Assembly (NCBI GenBank): GCA_021442745.1
Contig: JABUSI010000320.1
Coordinates: forward strand, 1-13,133
Direction of reading: 5' to 3'
DNA from: Erysipelotrichaceae bacterium
GTDB taxonomy: Bacteria; Bacillota_I; Bacilli_A; Erysipelotrichales; Erysipelotrichaceae
Length of the DNA stretch: 13,133 bases
How positions within the stretch are numbered: the first letter of the stretch is position 1; every line of letters starts with the position of its first letter. The notes beneath the pieces were generated by a model. That model saw only the letters and a list, made by a program, of their open reading frames with translations. It did no database searches and was not told the DNA's origin. This document shows positions 1-6,127 of this stretch, in pieces. The position numbers and the translations under genes are program-made.

Positions 1-1
1 A

Positions 2-463
2 AGCCGGGAGAAGTATCTTTTGCGTTTACTGGTATTCGGGGGATTGATGGAGATTGTCTTGCAGATGGTGGAACCGGGTGCGAGTGCCAATATTTTCCTG
101 ACCCTGGCAAGCGGATTTGCGCTTTTGTGGTGTATGGAAGGAAAACAGCCGTTGTGTCTGGCGATTGCGATACTGGGATTGATTCTGAAGGTGGATTACG
201 GCTGGTACGGTATTGTGATGATTCCGGTTATGTATTACTGCAAGGACCGGTTATGGATTCTGTCGGGACTGTTGCCGGTATTGACTCATGCGTACATTAA
301 GACGTCATGGTGTGCGGATACCCAGTATTACAGTGTTGTTGCGGTTTTGATTCTGATGCTGTATAACGGGAAAAAGGGATATTCGTCAAAGTTTATGAAA
401 TGGTTTTTCTATGCCTATTATCCGGTTCATGTGGCGATACTGGCATCGATATCCATGTTTTAG
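2..463 (+). CDS. TraX-family integral membrane protein, 5' end cut by the window
   Basis: The frame is open to the window edge, with Ser-Arg-Glu-Lys-Tyr-Leu read upstream of the first TTG, so this is the C-terminal part of a longer protein. What is visible is almost all hydrophobic, with about five membrane segments. It carries patterns typical of the TraX family: an arginine-rich start followed by a helix, a NIFLTLASG stretch, a VDYGWYG motif, and a terminal aromatic segment ending in YYPVHVAIL. In the F plasmid TraX is needed for N-terminal acetylation of pilin. Chromosomal homologues in Firmicutes are usually not linked to conjugation, and nothing conjugative is seen here, so the role is unknown, perhaps acyl transfer. 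It ends 11 bases before trmL and is probably cotranscribed with it. Confidence 0.75.
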   Translation, partial: SREKYLLRLLVFGGLMEIVLQMVEPGASANIFLTLASGFALLWCMEGKQPLCLAIAILGLILKVDYGWYGIVMIPVMYYCKDRLWILSGLLPVLTHAYIKTSWCADTQYYSVVAVLILMLYNGKKGYSSKFMKWFFYAYYPVHVAILASISMF

Positions 464-474
464 GAGGAGTATGT

Positions 475-984
475 ATGATACATGTTGTGTTGTATGAACC
501 GGAAATTCCGCAGAATACGGGGAATATTATGCGTACCTGTGTGGCAACGGGGAGTATGCTGCATCTGATTGAACCGATGGGGTTTTCCGTGGATGAGAAA
601 CATCTGCGCAGAGCGGGACTGGATTACCGGAAGGATCTGGTAATGGAAGTGCATCCGAACTGGGAAGATTTCACGTCAAAATATCCGGCAGACTATTTCT
701 TTATTTCCCGTTACGGGAAGAAATCACCGGATTTGTTTGAGTTTGCGGAAGTGGAAGGAGATATTTTCGTGGTATTCGGGAAGGAAAGTACCGGAATTCC
801 GAGACATATTATGATTGACCATCAGGAGCATCAGATCCGTCTTCCGATGGTAAAAACGGCACGTTCGCTGAATCTTTCCAATTGCGTGGCCATTATTGTG
901 TATGAAATATTGCGTCAGCTGGGATATCCGGGATTAAGCCGGACCGAATATCTGAAGGGCGAAGATTGGGTAGGTAACGAATGA
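475..984 (+). CDS. trmL: tRNA (cytidine(34)-2'-O)-methyltransferase TrmL
   Basis: This 169-residue SPOUT-class methyltransferase uses S-adenosylmethionine to 2'-O-methylate the wobble base (C/U 34) of leucine tRNAs. All three family motifs are present: PQNTGNIMRTC at residues 12-22 with the catalytic-type Arg20, FVVFGKESTGIP at 98-109, and RLPMVKTARSLNLSNCVAI at 122-140, which form the cofactor-binding trefoil knot. The length fits the minimal SPOUT domain (about 155-170 residues). The ATG at 475 is chosen over the longer open frame because AGGAGG lies at 462-467 with good spacing, and because the family starts exactly at M-hydrophobic-VLYEPEIPQN. The Shine-Dalgarno overlaps the TraX stop codon. 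The stop overlaps the next start in an ATGA arrangement, so the two are translationally coupled. Confidence 0.96.
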   Translation: MIHVVLYEPEIPQNTGNIMRTCVATGSMLHLIEPMGFSVDEKHLRRAGLDYRKDLVMEVHPNWEDFTSKYPADYFFISRYGKKSPDLFEFAEVEGDIFVVFGKESTGIPRHIMIDHQEHQIRLPMVKTARSLNLSNCVAIIVYEILRQLGYPGLSRTEYLKGEDWVGNE

Positions 985-1478
985 AAAAGGCAGCGTATTA
1001 TACGGAACTGGTGTTGTTTGTGATGTTTGCGGTATTCAATCTTGTTCTGGGATATCAGATGATGCGCGTTTCTTCGGTTGACGGTTTGTATGCGTTAACG
1101 GACAATGCCTTGATCAAGGGAGGCTTGTTCGGACGGTTTGTGACGTGTTTTCTGGATGAAGGGTTCGGAACGCTGGGATGGCTGAAAGTGGCCTTGCATA
1201 TGTGGGATTTACCGCATGTATTATTGTTACTGGTGCATATTTACAACGTATGGCAGGAAGAAACGGTACAGGTGAAACAGTTGCGATGGATGATGGGAAT
1301 CAGTATGGTCTGCATCCTTCTTCTGGGTGGTATGGTTTTGTACGTATACCGGTTACAGAACATTACCCTGGCGTTTCTGCTTTTAAGAATCAGCGGAGTG
1401 ATCTGGATGATGGTGCAGTGTTTCTTTGTGCTGTTTCTCTTTATCTGTGTCATCTATTCTCTGGTTGCCGAGCAATAG
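981..1478 (+). CDS. Hypothetical four-helix membrane protein
   Basis: This 165-residue protein is not one I recognise. It has four hydrophobic segments at about residues 9-29, 68-91, 104-124 and 137-162, joined by short loops. The loop at 31-66 is the largest and probably lies outside the membrane. A lysine pair at positions 2-3 and basic residues before helix 3 (KQLR, 99-102) suggest that the N-terminus and the 2-3 loop face the cytoplasm. No catalytic motif is visible. The start codon shares ATGA with the trmL stop, so translation is coupled to trmL and the pair is one transcript. No terminator follows. A separate -10 element begins 23 bases after the stop. Confidence 0.7.
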   Translation: MKKAAYYTELVLFVMFAVFNLVLGYQMMRVSSVDGLYALTDNALIKGGLFGRFVTCFLDEGFGTLGWLKVALHMWDLPHVLLLLVHIYNVWQEETVQVKQLRWMMGISMVCILLLGGMVLYVYRLQNITLAFLLLRISGVIWMMVQCFFVLFLFICVIYSLVAEQ

Positions 1479-1500
1479 ATATACCGCTTGTGAAAAATCA

Positions 1501-1509
1501 TGCTATAAT
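1501..1509 (+). promoter_or_regulatory. Extended -10 promoter element for the small peptide-ridA unit
   Basis: The sequence TGC-TATAAT is a perfect -10 hexamer preceded by the TGn extension. No good -35 stands 17 bases upstream (ATACCG), which is tolerable for extended -10 promoters. It lies 23 bases from the start of the 50-residue ORF, just upstream of its ribosome binding site, so the leader would be short. Confidence 0.55.
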
Positions 1510-1531
1510 ACATCAAAAGAGAGGTGAGAAG

Positions 1532-1684
1532 ATGATTGAAAACATGAACGATATGATATCCTTAGGCGTTCTTGGCGTCATAATCTTCTATATTGCCGGA
1601 ATATTAATCAAGTCCATTCGCTATCAGCGTCTGGCAAAACATATTCGTGAAGAACAGAAATATTACAGAAATTGGAATGAATAG
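1532..1684 (+). CDS. Small single-pass membrane peptide, 50 residues
   Basis: The peptide has a GAGGTGAG ribosome binding site at 1521-1528 before an ATG at 1532. It has an acidic/polar start, one hydrophobic helix at about residues 8-24 (ISLGVLGVIIFYIAGILI), and a strongly basic and polar tail with KSIRYQRLAKHIREEQKYY. This is a single-pass membrane peptide whose basic tail would be cytoplasmic by the positive-inside rule. The same frame is open further upstream, but that part overlaps the preceding membrane gene and has no ribosome binding site. It is 11 bases upstream of ridA and shares its transcript. The function is unknown. Confidence 0.65.
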   Translation: MIENMNDMISLGVLGVIIFYIAGILIKSIRYQRLAKHIREEQKYYRNWNE

Positions 1685-1695
1685 GAGGAAATATA

Positions 1696-2169
1696 ATGTT
1701 CACAAAAGGTATTTTTTCAGATAATGCGCCTAAAGCCATCGGTCCGTATTCACCGGCTGTTCAACTGGGAGATTTCGTATACGTATCCGGTCAGATTCCG
1801 GTAGACCCGAAAACCAATCAGCTGGCAGGGGATGACATCGTAACACAGACCAAACAGTCTCTGGATAATATGTGTGCGGTATTGGCGGAAATGGGTCTGG
1901 AAACCAGACATGTAGTCAAGACAACCGTATTTATGACGGATCTGGAAATGTTCAACCAGATGAATGAAGTATATGCAACATATTTCAAAGAGCCGTATCC
2001 GGCAAGAAGCTGCGTACAGGTTGTAAAACTGCCGAAGGGTTCGTTAGTGGAAATCGAATGTCTGGCTATCGATACCTTGCGGTATGAAATGCAGTATGCG
2101 CAATCATCCTGCAACGGATGCTGCGGTTCGGATGATGACTGCGGTTGTGACGGTACGTGCTGCGGATAA
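1696..2169 (+). CDS. ridA: RidA family enamine/imine deaminase with cysteine-rich C-terminal tail
   Basis: RidA (YjgF/YER057c/UK114) hydrolyses reactive enamine/imine intermediates, such as 2-aminoacrylate made by PLP-dependent dehydratases, and acts as a cytoplasmic trimer. Residues 1-130 are a full-length family domain: IGPYSPAV (15-22), VYVSGQIP (28-35), the arginine of YPARSCVQV (Arg104, the carboxylate-binding residue), and VEIECLAI (118-125) with the active-site glutamate region. The ordinary length is about 125-130 residues. Here a tail runs to residue 157 and holds seven cysteines (139, 142, 143, 149, 151, 155, 156) among Gly, Asp and Ser. Strong AGGAGG at 1683-1688. A terminator lies 22 bases after the stop, so the tail is genuinely the end of the frame. 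Confidence 0.94.
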   Translation: MFTKGIFSDNAPKAIGPYSPAVQLGDFVYVSGQIPVDPKTNQLAGDDIVTQTKQSLDNMCAVLAEMGLETRHVVKTTVFMTDLEMFNQMNEVYATYFKEPYPARSCVQVVKLPKGSLVEIECLAIDTLRYEMQYAQSSCNGCCGSDDDCGCDGTCCG

Positions 2170-2190
2170 CAGAATACAACGGAGAAAATG

Positions 2191-2218
2191 AAAAGCCATG
2201 CGTGAGCATGACTTTTTT
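2191..2218. terminator. Bidirectional intrinsic terminator between ridA and the TudS-like gene
   Basis: The stem is AAAAGCCATGC (2191-2201) with GCATGACTTTT (2206-2216), an 11-bp stem with one C-A mismatch and a GTGA loop. A T run follows on the plus strand and an A run (T on the minus strand) precedes it. It separates two convergent genes and ends just before the TudS-like stop codon at 2221. Confidence 0.85.
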
Positions 2219-2220
2219 AG

Positions 2221-2778
2221 TTACCGGATGATATCCAGACATTTATGCGGTTCGTTGGCAAATAAGGATGTAACTTGGATGACGTCTTGCAATCCTTCTT
2301 CTTTCAGCATGTCTTTGAGTACCCGCATTAAGATACCGGAATCGTGAATCAGACAACAGGTATCCAGTGTTTCCTGTAAATCGGTGCGGCTTTCAAAGGA
2401 ACCGTACCAGTCTCCGCCGCAGGTATAATCGACACCGCAGCTTGGGGAACCGTCGATACCGACAACACCTAATACTTCAAACATTTCCGGATGTGCGAGG
2501 TATTCTTTCATCTGGTCGATGATCGGTTGCAGGATAGTCCGGCAGTGATTGCGGAAGAAGACGTTATCGAATTGCGGGGCAATGTGACCCCAGCGTTTCG
2601 GTCCGTACAGGGTGAATTCGGGACAAGGAAGCTGAATCAGCTGTACTTCGTAATCGATGACTTTGCGCATGAATTGTTTGCGTAAGTCTTCTTCGGCATC
2701 GATGTCTTTTTGATTGTATAAAACGACTTTACTGGCTGTATTCAGGATACAGTGGGATACAAATAATACTTTTTTCAT
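2221..2778 (-). CDS. TudS-related putative desulfidase (DUF523-type)
   Basis: This 185-residue protein matches the thiouracil desulfurase (TudS) / DUF523 superfamily. Those enzymes hold a [4Fe-4S] cluster on three cysteines that picks up the substrate sulfur as a [4Fe-5S] species. The corresponding cysteines are seen in order: SHCILN (Cys10), QLPCPE (Cys52) and GIDGSPSCG (Cys114). Additional cysteines (79, 120, 141, 142, 180) are not family-defining as far as I know. NCBI uses a subfamily name, CD3072 family TudS-related putative desulfidase, which I believe fits; this is from memory. The start ATG (complement of 2776-2778) has AGGAG a few bases upstream on the minus strand. It is transcribed divergently from the ECF operon over a 177-base gap, which suggests shared control and a shared substrate. 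Confidence 0.83.
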   Translation of the reverse strand: MKKVLFVSHCILNTASKVVLYNQKDIDAEEDLRKQFMRKVIDYEVQLIQLPCPEFTLYGPKRWGHIAPQFDNVFFRNHCRTILQPIIDQMKEYLAHPEMFEVLGVVGIDGSPSCGVDYTCGGDWYGSFESRTDLQETLDTCCLIHDSGILMRVLKDMLKEEGLQDVIQVTSLFANEPHKCLDIIR

Positions 2779-2800
2779 GATGATTCTCCTGTTTTTCTAT

Positions 2801-2809
2801 ATCATATCA
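2801..2809 (-). promoter_or_regulatory. Probable extended -10 promoter for the TudS-like gene
   Basis: Read on the minus strand this is TGA-TATGAT, an extended -10 element about 22 bases upstream of the start codon. The position 17 bases further upstream reads CCCCGA, which is a poor -35, so activity may depend on the extended -10 or an activator. Confidence 0.45.
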
Positions 2810-2814
2810 CACTG

Positions 2815-2836
2815 ACAAATGATTCGGGGAATTTGT
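2815..2836. promoter_or_regulatory. Inverted repeat in the divergent promoter region
   Basis: ACAAAT (2815-2820) and ATTTGT (2831-2836) are perfect 6-base inverted arms separated by 10 bases, so their centres lie about one and a half helical turns apart. The repeat covers the -35 zone of the minus-strand promoter and lies upstream of the plus-strand -35. It may be a regulator site; no regulator can be named. Confidence 0.3.
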
Positions 2837-2844
2837 GTCGGGAT

Positions 2845-2873
2845 TTGAATTGTGGGAAACTGTGTGATAAAAT
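2845..2873 (+). promoter_or_regulatory. Promoter of the ECF transporter/nucleoside-enzyme operon
   Basis: The -35 is TTGAAT (2845-2850), followed by a 17-base spacer and the -10 TAAAAT (2868-2873), which is preceded by TGA, an extended -10. The predicted transcript starts near 2880, giving a leader of about 75 bases before the S component ATG. The leader contains a GC-rich patch at 2906-2915 in an otherwise AT-rich stretch. No known riboswitch fold was recognised in it. Confidence 0.7.
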
Positions 2874-2884
2874 AATATTTATCA
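2865..2884. promoter_or_regulatory. Palindromic operator candidate overlapping the -10 box
   Basis: TGATAAA-N6-TTTATCA has perfect 7-base arms. It covers the -10 hexamer and the expected transcription start, the classical place for a repressor that blocks RNA polymerase. The arms are followed by AAAATG rather than a T run, so this is more likely a DNA site than a terminator. Confidence 0.5.
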
Positions 2885-2955
2885 AAATGTGAATCTACGT
2901 CTGTTGCCGGGAGGGCAGTCTGCAATCACAATAATAAAATAGGAGAGAAAAAAAT

Positions 2956-3555
2956 ATGGCAAAAAAGTATTCGATTAAAGAAGATTTTTCAATGATGGCA
3001 ATTTTGATGATTCCGGTCGGTGTAGCCGTTAACGTAGTCGGCGGACAATTGGCAAGTTTATTGCACCTGCCGATGTATCTGGATACGATCGGTACCATCT
3101 TTACCGCAATTATCGCGGGACCATGGGTTGGCGCTGTTACCGGTATGCTGACAAACATCGTTACGGGTATTCTGAACCCTGTAAACTTCTGGTTCATTTA
3201 CGTTAACGTTATCGCTGGATTGGTTACCGGTTTCTTGGCAAGAGCAGGCTGGTTCGCTGTCTGGTGGAAGGGCTTGATCGCTACGATCATCATGGCGTTG
3301 GTTTCTACCGTTGCTTCCGCTCCGGCTGTTGTTTACGTATTCGGTGGTGTTACCGGTTCCGGTACGTCTTTGCTGACGGCTGTATTGATGGCTTCCGGCC
3401 AGAGTATCTGGGCTTCCGTATTGTCAGTGGAAATTATCTGGACAACACTGGACAGAATCATTTCCTGGTTGGTTTCCCTGGGTGTTATGGCTTGTATTCC
3501 GGACAGAACATTGGTTAAGTTCTCTTTGGGCGAATTGTATACGAAAAAACACTAA
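2956..3555 (+). CDS. ECF transporter substrate-binding (S) component
   Basis: This 199-residue protein is the membrane subunit that captures the substrate for an energy-coupling-factor importer. It has about six hydrophobic segments (roughly residues 12-35, 43-70, 76-97, 103-128, 137-158, 162-181). It also has the family-like block YLDTIGTIFTAIIAGPWVGA (41-60) followed by a small-residue-rich stretch NIVTGILNPVNFW, typical of ECF S proteins of the ECF_trnsprt type. It resembles the group NCBI names CD3073 family putative ECF transporter S component (recalled, not checked). It does not look like ThiT, RibU, BioY or another S protein of known ligand. AGGAGA at 2941-2946 precedes the ATG. It heads an operon with its own T and A components, so this is a dedicated (group I) transporter. 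The ligand is unknown; the downstream enzymes point to a nucleoside-like compound. Confidence 0.85.
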   Translation: MAKKYSIKEDFSMMAILMIPVGVAVNVVGGQLASLLHLPMYLDTIGTIFTAIIAGPWVGAVTGMLTNIVTGILNPVNFWFIYVNVIAGLVTGFLARAGWFAVWWKGLIATIIMALVSTVASAPAVVYVFGGVTGSGTSLLTAVLMASGQSIWASVLSVEIIWTTLDRIISWLVSLGVMACIPDRTLVKFSLGELYTKKH

Positions 3556-3575
3556 AACAATAATGGATTTTCAAC

Positions 3576-3600
3576 AAAAGAGTGCCTCCCGGCCTCTTTT
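3576..3600 (+). terminator. Intergenic hairpin, probable partial terminator between S and T components
   Basis: AAAAGAG (3576-3582), one bulged T, GCC (3584-3586), a TCCC loop, GGC (3591-3593) and CTCTTTT (3594-3600) form a 10-bp stem. It ends in a short, interrupted T run (TTTTCTTC). The next gene belongs to the same transporter and no clear new promoter precedes it. The likely role is partial termination or 3'-end protection that lets the S component be made in excess. Confidence 0.6.
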
Positions 3601-3629
3601 CTTCAACTTTAGTAAAGGAAATGTAATGT

Positions 3630-4433
3630 ATGGATAAATCGTACCTTGAACTTGTACAGGTTCAGAAGAAAAACAAAATAGAAGGATTGTATCCGACAAC
3701 AAAACTATGGATTTTACTGTTCTTTGTGATCTGGATTTTTATCCTTTCTACCATTAAATTCACAAGTATTCAGTTACCTTTGCTGAATCTTGTGTGGATC
3801 CCTGTGTTGTTGTTTATGTTTTATATCAGCGGGGATTTTGTGAAGTGCATCAAAGCATGTCGCGTGATTTTGACGATTGCAGCTATTATTTTCCTGGCGC
3901 AGGCGTTTATTATTCCGGGTGACCGGGAAGTGTTCCGTCTGGCGTTTCTGAAGGTTTCCGACAGCGGCCTGAAAAAGGGCTTTGAATTGTCCACAATGGT
4001 TTTGTCCATTGCGGGTGCGTTTGTCTGGGTATTCCAGACGACGGACAATAAGGAAATCGGTCAGGCTCTGGAAGAAAGTGGTGTTAATTATACAGTTTCT
4101 TATATTTTCGTCTCTACTCTGAACATGATTAACGTGTTGAGTAAGAATTCCCAGACCATTATGAATGCACAGCGGGCAAGAGGCGTGGAAACGCAGGGAA
4201 ATATGATTGTCAGAGCGAAGGCGTTCGTACCGTCGTTCATTCCGCTGGTATTGAGTGCGATTACCGGTGCGGAAGAACGGGTATTGACACTGGAATCCAG
4301 AGGGTTTGCGGTGAAATGTCAGAAAACCAGAGTTTTGAAATTACAGAAGAGCGGTTTGGAAAAACCGGCTATGATTGTATGCGTGATCATTACTGTGCTG
4401 TTGATTGCCGGGAGGGTTGTATTATGGATGTAA
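3630..4433 (+). CDS. ecfT: ECF transporter transmembrane component EcfT
   Basis: EcfT is the membrane scaffold that couples the S component to the two ATPases. Over its 267 residues there are hydrophobic segments at about 26-41, 48-66, 78-95, 119-135, 154-170, 203-213 and 247-262. The two coupling-helix motifs needed to contact the ATPases are both present: Ala-Arg-Gly in QRARG (183-185) and Ser-Arg-Gly in LESRGF (223-225). The start at 3630 has AAAGGA at 3614-3619. Two other ATGs lie at 3621 and 3626, but both reach a stop within one to three codons. The gene is 74 bases after the S component, with a hairpin between, and its end overlaps the first ecfA by 10 bases. Confidence 0.93.
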   Translation: MDKSYLELVQVQKKNKIEGLYPTTKLWILLFFVIWIFILSTIKFTSIQLPLLNLVWIPVLLFMFYISGDFVKCIKACRVILTIAAIIFLAQAFIIPGDREVFRLAFLKVSDSGLKKGFELSTMVLSIAGAFVWVFQTTDNKEIGQALEESGVNYTVSYIFVSTLNMINVLSKNSQTIMNAQRARGVETQGNMIVRAKAFVPSFIPLVLSAITGAEERVLTLESRGFAVKCQKTRVLKLQKSGLEKPAMIVCVIITVLLIAGRVVLWM

Positions 4434-5278
4434 TCATGGAATGTAAAAATGTAAATTACCAGTATCCGCTGACCGATACCAAGCAGATTGAAAACCTGAA
4501 TCTTACGATTGAACGGGGTAAAGTGTATGGTGTCGTCGGGGAAAACGGATCCGGGAAAACGACGTTGTGTGCGGTATTGCGGGGTTTTGCGCCGAGTTTT
4601 TATAAGGGGGAATTAACCGGGGAAGTCTTGTATGACGGTAAGCCGCTGGCAGAATACGGTGATGAGATTGCGACGAAAATCGGATTTGTGTTCCAGAATC
4701 CGTTTACGCAGATTTCCGGAGTCAAGGACACGGTTTTTGAAGAAATCGCGTATGGTCTGGAAAATTTCGGTGTGCCGGTGGAAGAAATCGAGCAGAGAGT
4801 TATCAACGTAATGAAGATGACAAACGTGGAATCTCTGGCATTGAAAAATCCGTTTCTGATTTCCGGAGGACAGATGCAAAGAGTGGCACTGGCTTCCGTT
4901 ATCGTGCTGGAACCGGATGTCATGATCATTGATGAACCGACGTCCCAGCTGGACCCGGATGGAACGGAGAGCGTCTTTGAGATCATCAAGGCGATGAAGG
5001 AAAAGAAGAAAACCATCATTCTGGTGGAACATAAGATTGATTTGATTGCCGAATATGCGGATGAAGTCATCGTGATGAAGGATGCCAAAGTCATTGCATG
5101 CGGTCCGACCAAGGAAATACTGGCAAAGACCGAACTGATGCAGCAGGGTGTGAATGTACCGCAGGCAGCGATTTTAGGGCAGAAATTAAAAGAAAAAGGC
5201 TTGGATATCGAATACATTCCGGTAACCGAACAGGATGCGGTGAAGGTATTCGAAAACGCCGGAAAGGCAGGTAAATAA
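4424..5278 (+). CDS. ecfA: ECF transporter ATP-binding protein, first copy
   Basis: This 284-residue ABC ATPase has every motif intact: Walker A GENGSGKTT (39-47), Q-loop at Gln91 in VFQNP, signature ISGGQ (146-150), Walker B IIDEPTS with catalytic Glu171, D-loop LDP (176-178) and switch His203. It would pair with the second ATPase to form the nucleotide-binding dimer under EcfT. The start at 4424 (MDVIMECKN) is chosen because GGGAGGG at 4410-4416 sits about 7 bases upstream. An in-frame ATG at 4436 is a weaker alternative, and the frame extending upstream to 4316 only overlaps ecfT. The last 50 residues form the C-terminal extension usual in EcfA proteins. I do not assign A1 or A2. Confidence 0.93.
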   Translation: MDVIMECKNVNYQYPLTDTKQIENLNLTIERGKVYGVVGENGSGKTTLCAVLRGFAPSFYKGELTGEVLYDGKPLAEYGDEIATKIGFVFQNPFTQISGVKDTVFEEIAYGLENFGVPVEEIEQRVINVMKMTNVESLALKNPFLISGGQMQRVALASVIVLEPDVMIIDEPTSQLDPDGTESVFEIIKAMKEKKKTIILVEHKIDLIAEYADEVIVMKDAKVIACGPTKEILAKTELMQQGVNVPQAAILGQKLKEKGLDIEYIPVTEQDAVKVFENAGKAGK

Positions 5279-5280
5279 GT

Positions 5281-6099
5281 ATGGCTGATATCATTCTGAA
5301 CCATGTAACGTTTACGTACCCGAACGGCTATACGGCTGTGGAAAACATTAATATTGAAATCAAGAGCGGTGAAAACGTGGCGATTGTCGGTCAGAACGGT
5401 GCCGGAAAAACGACAACCGTCAAAATGATGAACAATCTGGAAAAGCCGACGATGGGAGACGTATACGTCGGAGATAAAAACACGAAGGATTTTACCACGG
5501 CACAGATTTCCCGGATTGTCGGATATGTATTCCAGAATCCGGACGATCAGATTTTCCATTCGACGGTGGAACAGGAAGTCCGGTTCGGACCGAAGTCCAT
5601 GAAACTTCCGAAAGAGAAGGAAGACGCGCTGGTGGAAAAGGCACTGGAAATGACCGGAATGGTGAAGTATCGGGAAGAGAATCCGCTGAATTTGCCGCTT
5701 TCCATGCGGAAATTTATTACCATTGCGGCAATTATTGCGATGGATACGGAAGTACTGATCTTTGACGAACCGACGGCAGGACAGGATATTTACGGCAATG
5801 AAATGCTGGCAAAGATTCTGAAGGATCTGCACGAAGAAGGCAAGACGGTAATCACCATTTCCCATGATATGGAGTTTGTGGCGAATAACTTTGAGAGGGT
5901 TATCGTGATGGCAACCAAGCATGTGGTCAAAGAAGGTACACCGAGAGACATTTTCTGGGATTTTGAATCGCTGGAAATCGCAAAACTGAAACAACCGTAC
6001 GTCAGTCGGATCTGTCATTCCCTGGGTATTGAGGGTAACGTGATTACGATGGAAGAAGCGGTGGAAGCATTGAGTAAGAAATACGGACTGAAATCATAA
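5281..6099 (+). CDS. ecfA: ECF transporter ATP-binding protein, second copy, with degenerate signature motif
   Basis: This 272-residue protein starts 2 bases after the first ecfA. It has Walker A GQNGAGKTT (37-45), Q-loop Gln85 in VFQNPDDQ, Walker B VLIFDEPTAG with Glu163, and switch His195. The signature motif is not LSGGQ. In a gap-free alignment to CbiO-like proteins, counting back from Walker B, the five positions read LPLSM (138-142), with no glycine, followed by RKFITIA where the family has KRRVAIA. The D-loop reads GQD rather than GLD. One of the two composite ATP sites, the one using this signature face, should therefore be impaired or behave differently. The frame is clean, so this is a conserved specialisation and not a sequencing error. 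Confidence 0.92.
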   Translation: MADIILNHVTFTYPNGYTAVENINIEIKSGENVAIVGQNGAGKTTTVKMMNNLEKPTMGDVYVGDKNTKDFTTAQISRIVGYVFQNPDDQIFHSTVEQEVRFGPKSMKLPKEKEDALVEKALEMTGMVKYREENPLNLPLSMRKFITIAAIIAMDTEVLIFDEPTAGQDIYGNEMLAKILKDLHEEGKTVITISHDMEFVANNFERVIVMATKHVVKEGTPRDIFWDFESLEIAKLKQPYVSRICHSLGIEGNVITMEEAVEALSKKYGLKS

Positions 6100-6127
6100 A
6101 GCCCGGGATAGGTACAGGAGAAAGAAC

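Noticed and set aside
2..463. TraX as evidence of a conjugative element
   Set aside because: No relaxase, integrase, mating-pair or attachment-site sequence is visible, and TraX-like proteins are common in Firmicute chromosomes.
1178..1531. Open frame running upstream of the 50-residue peptide inside the four-helix membrane gene
   Set aside because: It has no ribosome binding site and overlaps a coupled gene. A better start with GAGGTGAG lies at 1532.
2880..2955. Possible riboswitch in the operon leader
   Set aside because: The leader is only about 75 bases with one weak stem (GTTGC with GCAAT), and matches no class that I can recognise (thiamin, THF, preQ1, purine).
3621..3632. ATGTAA minimal ORF and ATGTATGGATAA just before ecfT as regulatory upstream ORFs
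   Set aside because: The first is too close to the Shine-Dalgarno to be used, and such short overlaps arise easily in AT-rich leaders.
4407..4416. Further copies of GCCGGGAGG-like sequence (also near 6219) as a repeat family
   Set aside because: These lie in coding sequence where glycine and proline codons explain them, and one doubles as the ecfA ribosome binding site.
4600..6018. A long open frame (472 codons) on the minus strand opposite both ecfA genes
   Set aside because: Both plus-strand ATPases carry complete motifs. The antisense frame gives a Cys/His/Phe/Ser-rich composition typical of a shadow, with no ribosome binding site or recognised domain.
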